Both the position numbers and the translations under genes were made by a program. The notes below the pieces were generated by a model. That model had not been told where the DNA came from. It saw only the letters and a program-made list of their open reading frames with translations, and made no database searches. A stretch of 64,000 nucleotides of DNA from Equus caballus. Its lineage: Eukaryota; Chordata; Mammalia; Perissodactyla; Equidae. The stretch covers positions 24,180,001-24,244,000 of the forward strand of contig NC_091693.1 of NCBI RefSeq assembly GCF_041296265.1, in the 5' to 3' direction. Positions 1-11,001 of the stretch are shown here, in pieces. Each line of letters opens with the position of its first letter. Position 1 is the first letter of the stretch.

Positions 1-75
1 AGCTACAGTCCCTTGGCTGTTTCCAGAGACCCAGCTACAGTCCCTTGGCTGTTTCCAGAGACCCAGCTACAGTCC
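1..75. repeat. Tandem repeat, 32-bp unit
   Basis: A 32-bp unit beginning agctacagtcccttggc is present twice in perfect head-to-tail copies, followed by a partial third copy that breaks off into similar sequence. The array may continue beyond the left edge of the window. Confidence 0.85.
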
Positions 76-483
76 TACAGTCACCCAGCTGCTTCCAGAC
101 ATGTCATGAATTTCCAACTGCCCCCAGAGACTCTGTTTTAATTGTCTGCCCAGCTGACTTTGAAGACTTCATAGAGTTCAGTTACTGACCTTGAACCTGG
201 GCTCTACTTAGGCAGCTGATAGCTAAGACCCCGTTTTCTGGATCATGCTTCATTTTGTTCATCAATAAATGTTTTCACAGGCCTGACCGTGACAGCCCAG
301 CACAAGCAGCTGGGGTACACAGGTGACTTGGTCCTAGCCTCTGCCTCCACAGGTGCTCAAAACTTAGGGGCACAAGACAGGAAGGAAGGCATCAGTGTTT
401 TCTGATCTGAGGGTCTCAGGGATGAAGGGGGAGAGGTCTGAGGGGACACATGGCTGGCTGAAGGCACAGAGCATACACCCCCA

Positions 484-600
484 CTCACACGCACATGCCT
501 GTCAATGCATGCACGCACACACATGTGCACACACACACACACATGTGCACATTGTACAAATACATATACATGTGCACATGCCCACACATATGGACACGTG
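484..600. repeat. Alternating CA / ACATGTGC microsatellite
   Basis: This is a degenerate run of CA, CACATG and TGCACA steps, almost entirely alternating purine and pyrimidine. Long readings through it in several frames are low-complexity artefacts. Confidence 0.8.
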
Positions 601-884
601 GACTGGTCGAAGGAGTGAGTGAGGCCATGATTGCACAGGGAGGGTCTCTCAGCCTTTTAGTCCACTTAGAGGAGCATGGCAGTTTTCACTTCCCATCCCT
701 ACCCGAGGTTCATCCACGCTGGACACCATGCATTTTCCAAGCACAACAGGACCCATCCAGGTCTAGGTCATTATCCTTGATCTGACCTTCACCCCCTTGC
801 CTAGCTAATGTCCTTCAAGTTTGGGATTGGACACTGTTCTTCCCAATAAACTTGCAAAAACTCCTCCATCTAAATTAAAAGTAT
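601..884. other. Intergenic sequence with nothing recognised
   Basis: I see no exon with Ig-domain, signal or membrane character here, and no repeat I can name. Confidence 0.5.
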
Positions 885-1384
885 TAGTTTCCAATTGCTG
901 CTGTATTAAATTACCGCATGCTTAGTAGCTTCAAACACAATTTATCACCTTACAGCTCTGGAGGTCAGAAGTCTGAAATCAGTCTCACTGGCTAACATCA
1001 AGGCATCAGTAGGGCTGCCTTCCTTCTGGAGGATCAAGGGGAGAAGCCATTTCATTACCATTTCCAGCTTCCAGGGCCCATCCTCATTCCTTGATTCACG
1101 GCCTCTTTCTCCATCTTTGTGGCTCTTTCAAATGCCTCTTTCACTAGGACTCCTGTTTCTGTTGTCACGTCTGCCCCGCTCTGTCTCTGCCCTCTTGCCT
1201 CCCTCTTATAAGGACACTGTGATTACCTAGAGCCCACCTGGAATATCCAGGGTCATCTCCTCCTTCAAGATCCTTCATTCAATGACACCTTCAAGGAGAC
1301 TAGCCACGTAAGGTAACACACCAGGTGGTTCCTGGGATTAGGACGTGGACACCTTTGGGGGGGGCTGTTAGTCTGTCTACCTGA
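885..1384 (+). repeat. Old interspersed repeat, copy 1 (family not assigned)
   Basis: It begins like a common mammalian interspersed repeat (tattagtttccaattgctgc, then acagctctggaggtcagaag). The same family recurs at 15427-15945 with matching order of blocks: the lost-tyrosine-like opening, the tctggaggtcagaagtc block, a pyrimidine-rich middle, and the attaggacgtgg end. I do not assign a family name. Confidence 0.6.
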
Positions 1385-2984
1385 GTGGATGTCTATCCTC
1401 AGTGCTACCTCTGTCCCTGAGGCTCACTATGATTCTGTCTCCTTACGGGAATGTTTTCTTCTCCCACCACTTGGTGAAATGATGGGTGTCTGAGAGTCTC
1501 ATTTCTGCAGACTTAGAACCTCTACATAACAGCCGGTCAGGTAGGAGGCAGTGGAGATTGGAAAGAGCCCCCAGTGAACCCTTGGAGCCCAGGGTGACAG
1601 GTGGCCCCTGTGTGACAGGACTGCAGCTGTTCACCGGCACCATATCCTCCCTTCCCGGGCTCCCAGAGAGACCATCCCTCCAGCCTCCCTTGAAGTTAGG
1701 TGCATCCCGGGATGAAGTTCTAGCCAGTGGAGTGTGAGCAGGAGTGACAGGAGCTTCTTCCAGACCGGTCCCATAAATCCTTCCACGCAAGATCCTCCTT
1801 GCTCTTCCCTGCTGCTGGTGGACACCGATGCCCTGGGTGATCCTGGACGCCACATATTGAAGGTGGTGTCCGGTTCCCAGAATGACCTTATGGAGCAGAG
1901 CCTGCTGTACCCTTGTATTAGCCACATTTCAGGTTTCTGTAAAGTTGAGGCTTTTCCATCTGTCCTACACGCCTATTGCAGACACACTGTGTCCCAGACA
2001 ACCCTATATCATGCCTGAGTCACCTTGCTTTGGCCTCTTGCCTCCCTCATTGCCCCCCTCTCCTGAGCAAGAATCCTCTTGTTGGGGGTGCACTTTTCAA
2101 CTACAAACCAGCCAATCCAGAGTCCACAGCCCCAACCACCTCCCTTATGAGGTCCTCACACTCTGGGCCACTATGACCTGCCTTAATCCCCCCAGGGCCA
2201 TGTACTCAACAACTAGCATCACCCCCTCCACCCCAGAACCCCTCAATTTATTTAATCCAGCCAGTCCTCAGCGTGTTTGTCCTGCCTTTCTCATTCCCTC
2301 CTGTGGAAATCACAGTAAAGGCTCCTGCCCACGATTTCCCCTCACCCCCTCTCCTCCTTTGTGACTCTGGTGCTCCCCTGTGTGTCCAGGATAGCTCCCT
2401 CCTCTTGGGAACTATGAGTAAGAGATACACTTCCTAAAATGCGCACCTTCTGACCGTGAGCCAGCCTTCGCTCAGGTAAGGGGTGCAGCTTCCTCAGTGG
2501 CTGTTGCCCCAGAGCTCCTGACCTTGTGCAGTGCAGAAAGCAGATCCCCACATTTTCCCAACTCTGCTCTTCACCTTCGGTTCCAGTTACAGGGTGTCAT
2601 GTCCACGCAGGGCTCTCACACCTCTCTCCCTGACTCCGCCATCACGGACCACGTGGGTGGGCCTCTGGGGTCTGCTACATGAACGGATTCTCTGCTCCGT
2701 TTTCCATTTCCCCTGTGTTATTTCTTCATGTCTGTTCACACAGATGTAGGTCCCGTCCACAACCACCCACTTGTTTATTCAGCATTGACGCTGACTGCTA
2801 CAGGGCTTGTAAACAGGGCTGCCCCATGCTGTCTCCACAAAGAACCATTTGGGATCTACATGACCACGTCCTCAGAGCGGGACCGGCTGTGCCACCAAGG
2901 ATATGGGGTCACCTGGACCCCCTCGCCGGGAGTGCCCCAGCCTGCGGTCCCCGCTCAGGTTAAAACAGAACGTTACCCTGCGGA
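1385..2984. other. Intergenic sequence, no gene recognised
   Basis: Several frames stay open for 60-160 codons here, but they overlap on both strands and are proline- and serine-rich. They show no recognisable domain or plausible splice pattern. The last 150 bases become GC-rich and end at the CTCF-like motif. Confidence 0.5.
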
Positions 2985-2998
2985 CCACTAGGGGGCGC
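2985..2998 (+). promoter_or_regulatory. Predicted CTCF binding site
   Basis: The 14 bases ccactagggggcgc match the well-known CTCF core (CCASYAGRKGGCRS) at every position. The site lies in a short GC-rich stretch about 4.8 kb upstream of the LAIR-like start codon and reads on the + strand. CTCF is the vertebrate insulator and loop-anchor protein. Occupancy cannot be judged from sequence. Confidence 0.65.
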
Positions 2999-3306
2999 GA
3001 GGGGCTCTTTCTGATAAATTTTTGTTTGTCTTTCTTTTTTTTCAACAAAGGTTAGTAACTTGCATGCCTATTAGAGGTCTGGTACTAAAACTTTATTATA
3101 TATTAAAAATATTTTTAAGAAAAGAGGCTAAACTCAGCTAATTCTTACTATGGTGAAATTGCTATTTTAGTTCTATGCAAGCATTAACACGTTTAAGCCT
3201 CCTCGTACGAACCCTCCACAGCACGTACTATTCTGGTCTCTATTTTTCTTGAGGAAAGTAGAGACTGAAGTGTTAACTTGCTCAGTGTCGGTCAGCTCTA
3301 AGTGGC

Positions 3307-3342
3307 GGGGACTGAGGCCCCCCGGGGGGTGCGGGGAGGGGG
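3307..3342 (+). other. GC palindrome and G-quadruplex-prone stretch
   Basis: A perfect 12-base palindrome of six C and six G (3318-3329) is followed at once by further G runs of four and five, with another run of four G just upstream. G runs this dense can form a G-quadruplex on the + strand. Confidence 0.5.
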
Positions 3343-3615
3343 CTCCTCATTCCCTGTTCTGATTTCCGGACAAGATGCATCTCATCAGCTGCGAGCTTTC
3401 TGTCCTGGCTCAGAGGGCGTGTGCCCGGCCTTCCTACTGAATTTCAGTTTGTACTGAGCTTCAATTCTCTATTTGTACTCCAGGGTAATTTCCTCCAGAG
3501 ATCTGCTTCCTGACCATACAGTCTTTATGTTTATTTTCTTGTTTTATACCCTGTACTGAATTTCTGTTTCATGTGGAACACATTCTTTCTCTCTTTATTA
3601 TTTTTTGTCTGTTAG

Positions 3616-4083
3616 AGTATTAGTCAGGGTTCTCCAGATAAATGGAACTATAAGTTCTGTTATAAAGATTATGTATATACAAGACGAGTTTTATCATAGG
3701 GTTATGGGAGCCGGAAGTCCCACAGTCAGCCATCTGCAAGCTGGAGACCCAGGAGGGCCAGTGGTATAATTCAGCCCCAGTCTAAAGGGCCAAGAGCCAG
3801 GAGAAGCGATGGATTTCCAAGGGCAGGAGACAAAGGATGTCCCAGCTCAAGAGGAGAGAGAGGGAATCGGCCCTCCTTCCTTTTTTTTGTTCTCTTGGGA
3901 CTCCCCGGGGATGGGATGATGCCCCTCCACACTGGTGAGGGTGGATCTCTTCGCTCAGTCTATGGAATCAAAGCTAATCTCCTCCAGAAACCCCCTCACA
4001 GACACACCCAGAAATAGTCTTTTACCGTCTCTCTGGGTATCCCTTAGCCCAGTCAGGTTGACACATCGAAATAACCATTACAG
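3616..4083 (+). repeat. Old interspersed repeat (family not assigned)
   Basis: It opens with tattagtcagggttctccag, the familiar start of a common mammalian interspersed repeat. It ends with gttgacacatcgaaataacc, the matching end of the same consensus. The element is diverged and internally shortened. Confidence 0.6.
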
Positions 4084-5279
4084 TTAGAATGGTGCGTTTT
4101 CACTTAAAATCTGGCTTGTCTGACTCTGATCCCAAGGCAGACAGGTGGGTACACAGGCTCCTTAGCAAGGAGGGGGTGGAGAGCTGGCATTCATAGAGAG
4201 CGGATTCCTGAATATTCCACTCCCTCCAGAACACAGGACGGCTGAGCAGGTCCAGCGTCTGCTCCACTGAAAAGGTGTCCCGTGGGTCCAGGCAGTGAGG
4301 CCACAGTGGGGAGAGACACGGTTTAGGGGAAATTAAAGGAGGAAAAGTCAACAAGTTAAAATGTTTCGCCTCACGGAGGATAGTGGGAAGAGGAGCAGGG
4401 CTCAGGGGGAGAGCAGAGAGGCGGACATCAGGACTAGTCTTTTCTTCTTGACCCTCCAGCCTGCAATCAGACCACTCTCCTCAGAAATACATTTCTCTTT
4501 CTAGCTGAAGACAACCACCCTTGATTTCCAAAGAAATAGGAAGAAAAGGCTGGTGACACGTTGTCTGTTGAAACTCACCCCTGTGCAAAGACATTCAAAA
4601 AGAAGGCCATGGGATGCAGGGACATTCCTGTGTGGAAGGATGTCCCCCAAGCACCACCGGAGGATTAGCCATGTTTAGCACTCCTGGTGGTGAAGCACAG
4701 CCAGCAGGTGTGGGGCAGGGGAGAGGAGTCACCTTGCACTTGGACTCCCCTCGAGTCCCTAAGGTCCATCCAGGGAGTGAATGCCAGGGGGCCACAGTGG
4801 GGCCCATGGTGGTGGAAGGAGAGATCTCACCTGGACCAGATGGGGCAGGAGCAGATGCTCAGACATGTCTACTGAGCCCCTGGGACAGAGTGGACATTGA
4901 GATGGTCAGAAGGGTCCCCAGGCCCCAAGGGAGCAGAGAGAGGGTGGAGTCCATGACCATTGGGGACAGACATCAGCAGGGTCTTCAGCAGCTGGTGAAC
5001 ACACTACAGAGATCCCAGTCAGCTCAAACCCAGGGCCAGCAGGAGGATGCAGAGCCGTCCATTCCCCCAACAGTCATGTCAGCCACCTGCTCCCTCCACC
5101 TGGACCATCCTTGGAAGGAATTAAAAAGAAGAAATTGAAAGAAGGAATTAAAGCTAAAGTGGTATTTACAATGGTGGGGAAGGGCTGTGCATGGTGTGTG
5201 TGTGTGTTCCCTGTTATTAAGTTGGGGCGGCTCCTGAGTAAGATCAGATCTTTTTATTTCTTATGTTGAAGTGAGTTGC
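4084..5279. other. Intergenic sequence with a 174-codon open frame of no known similarity
   Basis: A + strand frame is open at 4614-5138, but its product is low-complexity and glutamine/proline-rich, with no signal or domain I recognise. The opposite strand is also open over part of it. I do not call a gene. Confidence 0.4.
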
Positions 5280-5285
5280 ATCATG

Positions 5286-5442
5286 ATCTGCTACTCACAC
5301 ACATGCACACACACATGCACTCATACACACATGCATGCACACTCAAGCATGCACACATGTGCACACACACTCAAACACATGCATGCTCACACAAATCCCC
5401 CACACAATACACATGCACACACACACTCACACATAAACATGA
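5286..5442. repeat. CA/CATGCA microsatellite
   Basis: About 155 bases of alternating CA and CATGCA steps. It is strongly alternating purine-pyrimidine, as in the tract at 484-600. Confidence 0.85.
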
Positions 5443-7355
5443 TACCTACCTATGATGGTACTTTCACTTGTATGCACTACTATGTAAATTCTCCAGGTTT
5501 TCATTTCCAAAGGAGTGGCGTGCACCCCGTGGGACTTTTAATGGTGTTTTGATAAATCATAGCACTGCCTGATCAATGAAAGATGCTAGACAAATGCTGT
5601 CTATTGCTATTATTTCTCCCAGGTTTTTCAAGAACACATATAATCTTTTCTTTTCAAACATGAGAAATAATTTAGAGCTTCCCCCCTTTAAGTCATTTAG
5701 AGAATTTTCACTTAAAAATCCATGAAAAGCTTCCTTCCTCATATTACACTTCCACACAACCACTCGTAGGTCTGCGGCACGTTCCAGTGAGCACGAGTCC
5801 TCTCTGGAAGGCTTGGTTTGTCTAATAAGGTTCCCTCCTGTCCCCCCTCACCACCACCTTTCCTTCATGGAGCAACATTGTGCAAACATGTGGGGCTACT
5901 TGGGAGGCAGTAAATGGCACTACCTGTTTGCTGTGTTTGAGTGTCTTTGCACACGGGTGAGTTTCCACAGAGAGTTTGTGTGTCGCCAGCCTTTTCTTCT
6001 TGTTTCTTTGGGAAGCAGGGCTGCTTGTCTTCATGTAGAAAGACAAGTGATTTCTGAGCAGAATGGCTCTGACCACAGACCCCAGATTCCCTGGAGCACG
6101 TGGGGGTGCCCTGTCCTGTGGCCACATCGCCCTCGAATCTAGATTCAGGGCCACTTCCTGGGTTCTGTCCCAGGGCAGAGCCCCCGGGTCTGGACCTTCC
6201 GTTCCTTAGAGGCACTGCGTCAGCTGGACTGGGGGAGTTTGGAGGTCTTGGCAGATGTGGGGGTTCAGGCCAGGAATAATAAAGTTCATGGGCCATGATA
6301 GCTCGAGGGATGGCAGACACCGAGAGCCTGAGTCTCTTCTTCTTGGACAAAGTGACCACAGGGGCTGGGCTTGAGTGCAAGGTCTGGGGAGAGTCACAGA
6401 TCTGCACTCTTGGAGAGGTAGAGCTCCACTCAGTCCAGGAGGACACCACCAGCAGCACTGAAGACCCCTCCTCTGCCTCTGTCAGACCTCACCTGCTGAC
6501 CCCAGGACCGTGAAGAAGTCCCTTCCCCAGGACTCCACCTCTGCCTGTGAGCCCACCTGGTGCCGTGGCCTCAGCCAGCCACTCCCTTGAAGTGACCCTA
6601 AGAAGGCCCAGGTCTTTTCCTCTGTGTCTTGATTCCCTTGTCCATCTCCTCCTGACTGGGCCAGCCCTCCTCTGGGAGGTTGTGATGGTAAGACTCAATG
6701 TCGTCAGAGATGGGGCTATGAGACCACCTTTCCTTGGTCACAGTGCCCGTGTTCTGGCCATAAATGGACCCCGGGAGGCCCATCAGGGTCTAGACAAGAA
6801 TCCAGCCACCATCTCAACCCATCTGGTTCTTTGCAAACTCAACAATCAAGAAGCTTCACCCACCGATATTTGGACAGTCATAATTGTTTCCTCGGTAGAT
6901 TTGCATCTTTAGTCTTAGGGGCTTTCAGTTTAGAGTTGGGATATCTGAGAGCATGAATCTCATCCTGTTCTGCCTCCTTCTCCAGCCCCACAGCCCCCTT
7001 CAGTGTCCCTAATGAGAAAGCTTGACCAGAGCCAGCTGGGAGGCAGCGGGGAGTGTGCAGAGAGCAGCCCAGAGTCGCGGGACACAGAGGGGCACAGAGA
7101 CAAGAGCATCGGACCTGCCCAGGGTGCCACTCGCCCTGGAGAGCATGAGGAAAACCCAACTGAGTGTTTGTCCAATGTGCCTCATTCCTCTCTGTGCACC
7201 TCCCAGATGATTTAAGACGAAGTCATCAGGAGAATTTTATGGTTGCCCTTTGCATGTGGGAAATCTGTTTGCATGAGGAAATGTGAGGTTTGAGAACAGT
7301 CAGCCTGTTAGGAGCAGAAGCCAAACCAGTAAATTTCCCCACCTATATGACACAG
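5443..7355. other. Intergenic sequence upstream of the LAIR-like gene
   Basis: Overlapping open frames occur on both strands, the longest a 197-codon minus-strand frame at 5865-6458. None shows Ig, membrane or other recognisable domains, and none has a convincing splice context. Sequence around 6280-6560 is moderately GC-rich and could hold regulatory DNA, but I see no specific site. Confidence 0.4.
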
Positions 7356-7515
7356 GCATCTGCCTATTTATCTATGTATCTATGTATCCATGTATCTGTC
7401 TATGTATCTGTGTATTTACCTATGTATCCATGTATCTGTCTATGTATCTATGTATTTATCCATCTATGTAACTATCTATGTATCTATGTACATCTATCTA
7501 TCTAAGTTTCTGTAT
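7356..7515. repeat. CTATGTAT-type microsatellite
   Basis: About 160 bases built from tctatgtatctg and tctatgtatcca units with point changes. The readings in two frames are repetitive (Tyr-Val-Ser-Met) and are not genes. Confidence 0.85.
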
Positions 7516-7825
7516 ATGTACATATGTATCTCTCTATTCACCTATCATCGATCATTTATCTACCCCAATGAGTTAATACTACGTGGGTCTCCTCTGGACA
7601 TGGGTTCAGCCTGGTTATGAGATCTCTCACCAGAAATGCTTCTGGGAACCAAGGCCTCTCTGGACCCAAATAGAGGAAGCTAGACTCATGCCTGGGACCA
7701 ACCACCTCCCTTCCTGTGAGACCACAGACACGAACTTTGTAATGTGGCCTCTGAGAGCCAGTCCTGCACACTTCCAGCCCTCACAGCCCCAGGACAAGGA
7801 CAGAGCAGACGGTGAGAGGCTGGCC

Positions 7826-10800
7826 ATGTCCCCCAGTCTCCCCATCCTCCTGGGCCAAGGTGAGTCTGGAAAGCTGTGGGAGGACTCCAGGGAGGGAGAC
7901 GGTTGGAGACTCTGGGTGGGGGTCCAGGCCCTGCCTCAGTCTAGCCTGTAATCCAGGATCTCCTGGGCCCCTGGGGAGGAGAGTCACCCCTGCAGGCCCT
8001 GCCCGCTCTCATCATCTTGGCCTAAGGTGACCACAGAGGGACCAGGGCCTCTTACATGTCACAGACATTGGGACAGGGACAAGTCAGACAAGAGAAAGGC
8101 CAGAGGGAGTGTCTGGTTGGGAGGTCACCTGGGAACTTGTCTGGGACTGGCTATAGGGCGAGGGAGCTCTTGTACTGGGAGTTGACGTTGCTTAAGGATG
8201 GTTTGGAGATTTCTGGTGGCTAAGTCTTTCTCTGCATCATACTGTCCTTGATCCCCTGGTTTAAGGGAACCAGGCGGTGGACATTTTTCTCACTGGGGCT
8301 TTTCTTCCAGTGCTCTGCCTGGGCCAGGTGATCCTCACACAGGAGGGTGAGTCATTTCTACACTATTCCTAATCCCCCTTCACCCCAAGGGCAGCTCTGG
8401 ATGGGAGTCTCCTTGGTTGTGGGAGGGATCCAAATCCCAAGTTACTCCAGATGAATATCCCTCCTCAGTCTTGTCCAGAACAGATAACACATCATCATCC
8501 TTGGTTGCCCCCAACTCTCCCCCATATTGACTCCATCGGAGAATCCTGTGGATTTCACCTCTGCATGTTCTCACGTCTCCCACATCTCCTGCTGGGCACC
8601 GTCTCCCCAGTCTGGGGCTCCATCATCTCTCACCTCCACACTAGCTACTGAGGCCTCCGGGGGACGCTGCCCACATCTCTTCATGCGAGCTCTGCCTGTC
8701 CATTCTCTCCCTGCAGGTGGGTTTAGAAAACACAAATCTGATGATGTTACCTCCCAGCTTCAGCCCTTCAATAGTTGAATTCAGGTCACATCAGATCCCT
8801 TATCAAGCATTTCCTCTGATCCCATGTGTCTCTAGACACATCCCGCCCTGCTCTCGCTCTCTTATCATCAGGCACATGTTTTCTTTCAGTTTCTCAAACA
8901 GCCACAGTCACCTTCCACTCAGGACCTTCTCACAGGCTGAGTTCTCCCCCTCCAACAGCCCGGCCTCCCCTTCTCTGCTCAGCTGAGGTATTTCCTACTT
9001 GTCTCCCAGATCTCAGCACAGACATCTCTCCCCAGGAGAAGTCCCCCGACCCTCTAGATGAGGTGGGGCCTCCTTGTTATGTGCTCTCCTTATACTAGAG
9101 GGCGTTTTTCATAAGTCTGTCTGGGATCAAGCCTTTCTCATCACTGCATGTTGTCTTCCAACTGCTCTGTACAATAAAGCGCATCTCGGCAGTTCATTTC
9201 TCTCTCACAGAAATGCAGCCTCTGCGGAGTTTGGCCAGAGGTCATGTGCCAGCCCCATCATGTCTCCATGGATACAGGCTCTATATGTCTGCTCCACAAT
9301 TTTAATTCATGACCACCAGCACTAAGGTCACCTCTTGATGCAAGATGCATGCTAGAGCTCCAGCCACCACATATGTTTGCAGACTGGTTGTCAAGGAAAG
9401 GCAGAAATAAGATAAGGGACCCCCAAGCTTAGTTGCTACCCTTTAAGCTGCCTTCCTGAGAATCTCACCAAAAACTTTCCTTCCACCTCCTTGGCACAGA
9501 CATGGTATCACAGCTGCACAGCTTGGATCTTGGGGTTACCAAGTGTCATTTGTTGTTCTGTAAGGCCCTGTGCCCAGCGACAAGTGATGCTCTGATTCAT
9601 GAGGATGTGGAGTGCAGGTGTTGCTGAGGCAACAGCAGTCTCTGCATTATTTCCCTCCTGTCCCTCACAAGGAGGGACAGTCTATTTCCTCATAATGGAC
9701 CCTGAGATTCTGCTCTCATCTCTCATGCATACAGGGGCCTTACCCAGACCCTCTATCTCTGCTGAGCCAGGCGCTGTGATCCTCTGGGGGCAGCCTGTGA
9801 CCATTGTGTGCCGGGGCCCTGCTGAGGCTGAGACATTCCGCCTGGCATGGGAGGATGGCTCTAACTACACCGATCAGAAGATCCTGCCCCAACGTCCTCC
9901 ACATGAGACAGAGGCCAGATTCCCCATCACCAGAGTGAGTGACGACACTGCCAGGCATTATTACTGCCGGTATCATAAAAATTCCAGCTGGTCTGAGCAC
10001 AGTGAGTTCCTGGAGCTGGTGGTGACAGGTGAGGACGTCTCAGCTCTGCCGTCAGGTTTGTCCCCATGTCCCTGGACCCTGTCCCCAGGTGTGTCCTCTG
10101 TCCCCAGACTCTCCTGCCCTCCTGTTGACCCCCCAAGTCCTTTTCTCCCTTTACAACTGAGCGTCTTCTCTCCCTTTTCTCTTTATTCCTCTGTGACTCA
10201 GACATCTCATGGCTCAGATGCACAGTGTCCAGGGGTAGCCCCCAACATCCTCGGGGTATCCACCTAATTTATCCTAATCCTGTGACCCCCCCACTGACCT
10301 GAGGGAACTCTCGGTCGCACAGTGTCCTTGCTAAGAGGGGTCAGCCTCCAGGACCCTGACCCCTTTGGCCTGGTGCGATAGCTTCCACCCACTTTGTTTG
10401 TCCATTGACCAGGAGCCACTAGCTTTGTGCTAACATAGAGGGGGTGTCCAGCCCCTCAGATAAGTGGAAGCAAACAGGGTGCCATCCCTGTCCCCCTTCT
10501 AGGGGAGCGTAGAGGGTCATCTATACATGACAGGTGGAGAGAACGAAGTCAGGTGGGTGGACACTGCAGGAGGTGAGGAGCCAGGCTGAGTGGACAGACT
10601 GAGGAGGTCAGGCTCAGCCCTCCTCCTGCCTGTTCACAGGAGCACTGGAGACCTCAGCTTCCCCCTCAGCTCCCTCCTCGCCTGAGGACTCACAGACGTC
10701 CCCTGGGGCGTCCACTCCTAGGGCCTCTGCAGGGGAGTGGGCTGTGGGCGGTCCCTTAGCCCTGTCCTGCTTTCAGGTGAGACTAGGTTTTAGCGGGGTG

Positions 10801-10958
10801 GGGATGACATTCTCTGAGCACTGGGGCCCCACCGTGTCCTCCCAGCTCAGAGCATCACATCTGTCCTGGGCCGGACAGGAAGTGTGGACCCCTCAAGAAA
10901 AGGGTCTTATGGGGTGAGACCCAAAGAGGGTGACAGAGAAAGAGACAGCATCAGGGAG

Positions 10959-11001
<43 letters not shown>

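Noticed and set aside
4614-5138. 174-codon + strand open frame
   Set aside because: Low-complexity product with no domain, overlapped by open frame on the other strand, and no splice or promoter context.
5286-5552. Cys/His-rich open frame
   Set aside because: It is a translation of the CA/CATGCA microsatellite.
5865-6458. 197-codon minus-strand open frame
   Set aside because: Proline/serine-rich with no recognisable domain. Other frames are open over the same GC-rich stretch, so chance is likely.
9096-9109. Second CTCF-like motif (actagagggcg)
   Set aside because: Several core positions mismatch, and it lies in an old L2 remnant.
10640-10776. Exon-like segment in LAIR intron 3 reading GALETSASPSAPSSPEDSQT, with an AG before and a gtgag after
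   Set aside because: Its 137 bases would change phase and put the stalk exon at 12403 out of frame. The 10028/12403 join works without it. It may be a decayed stalk exon.
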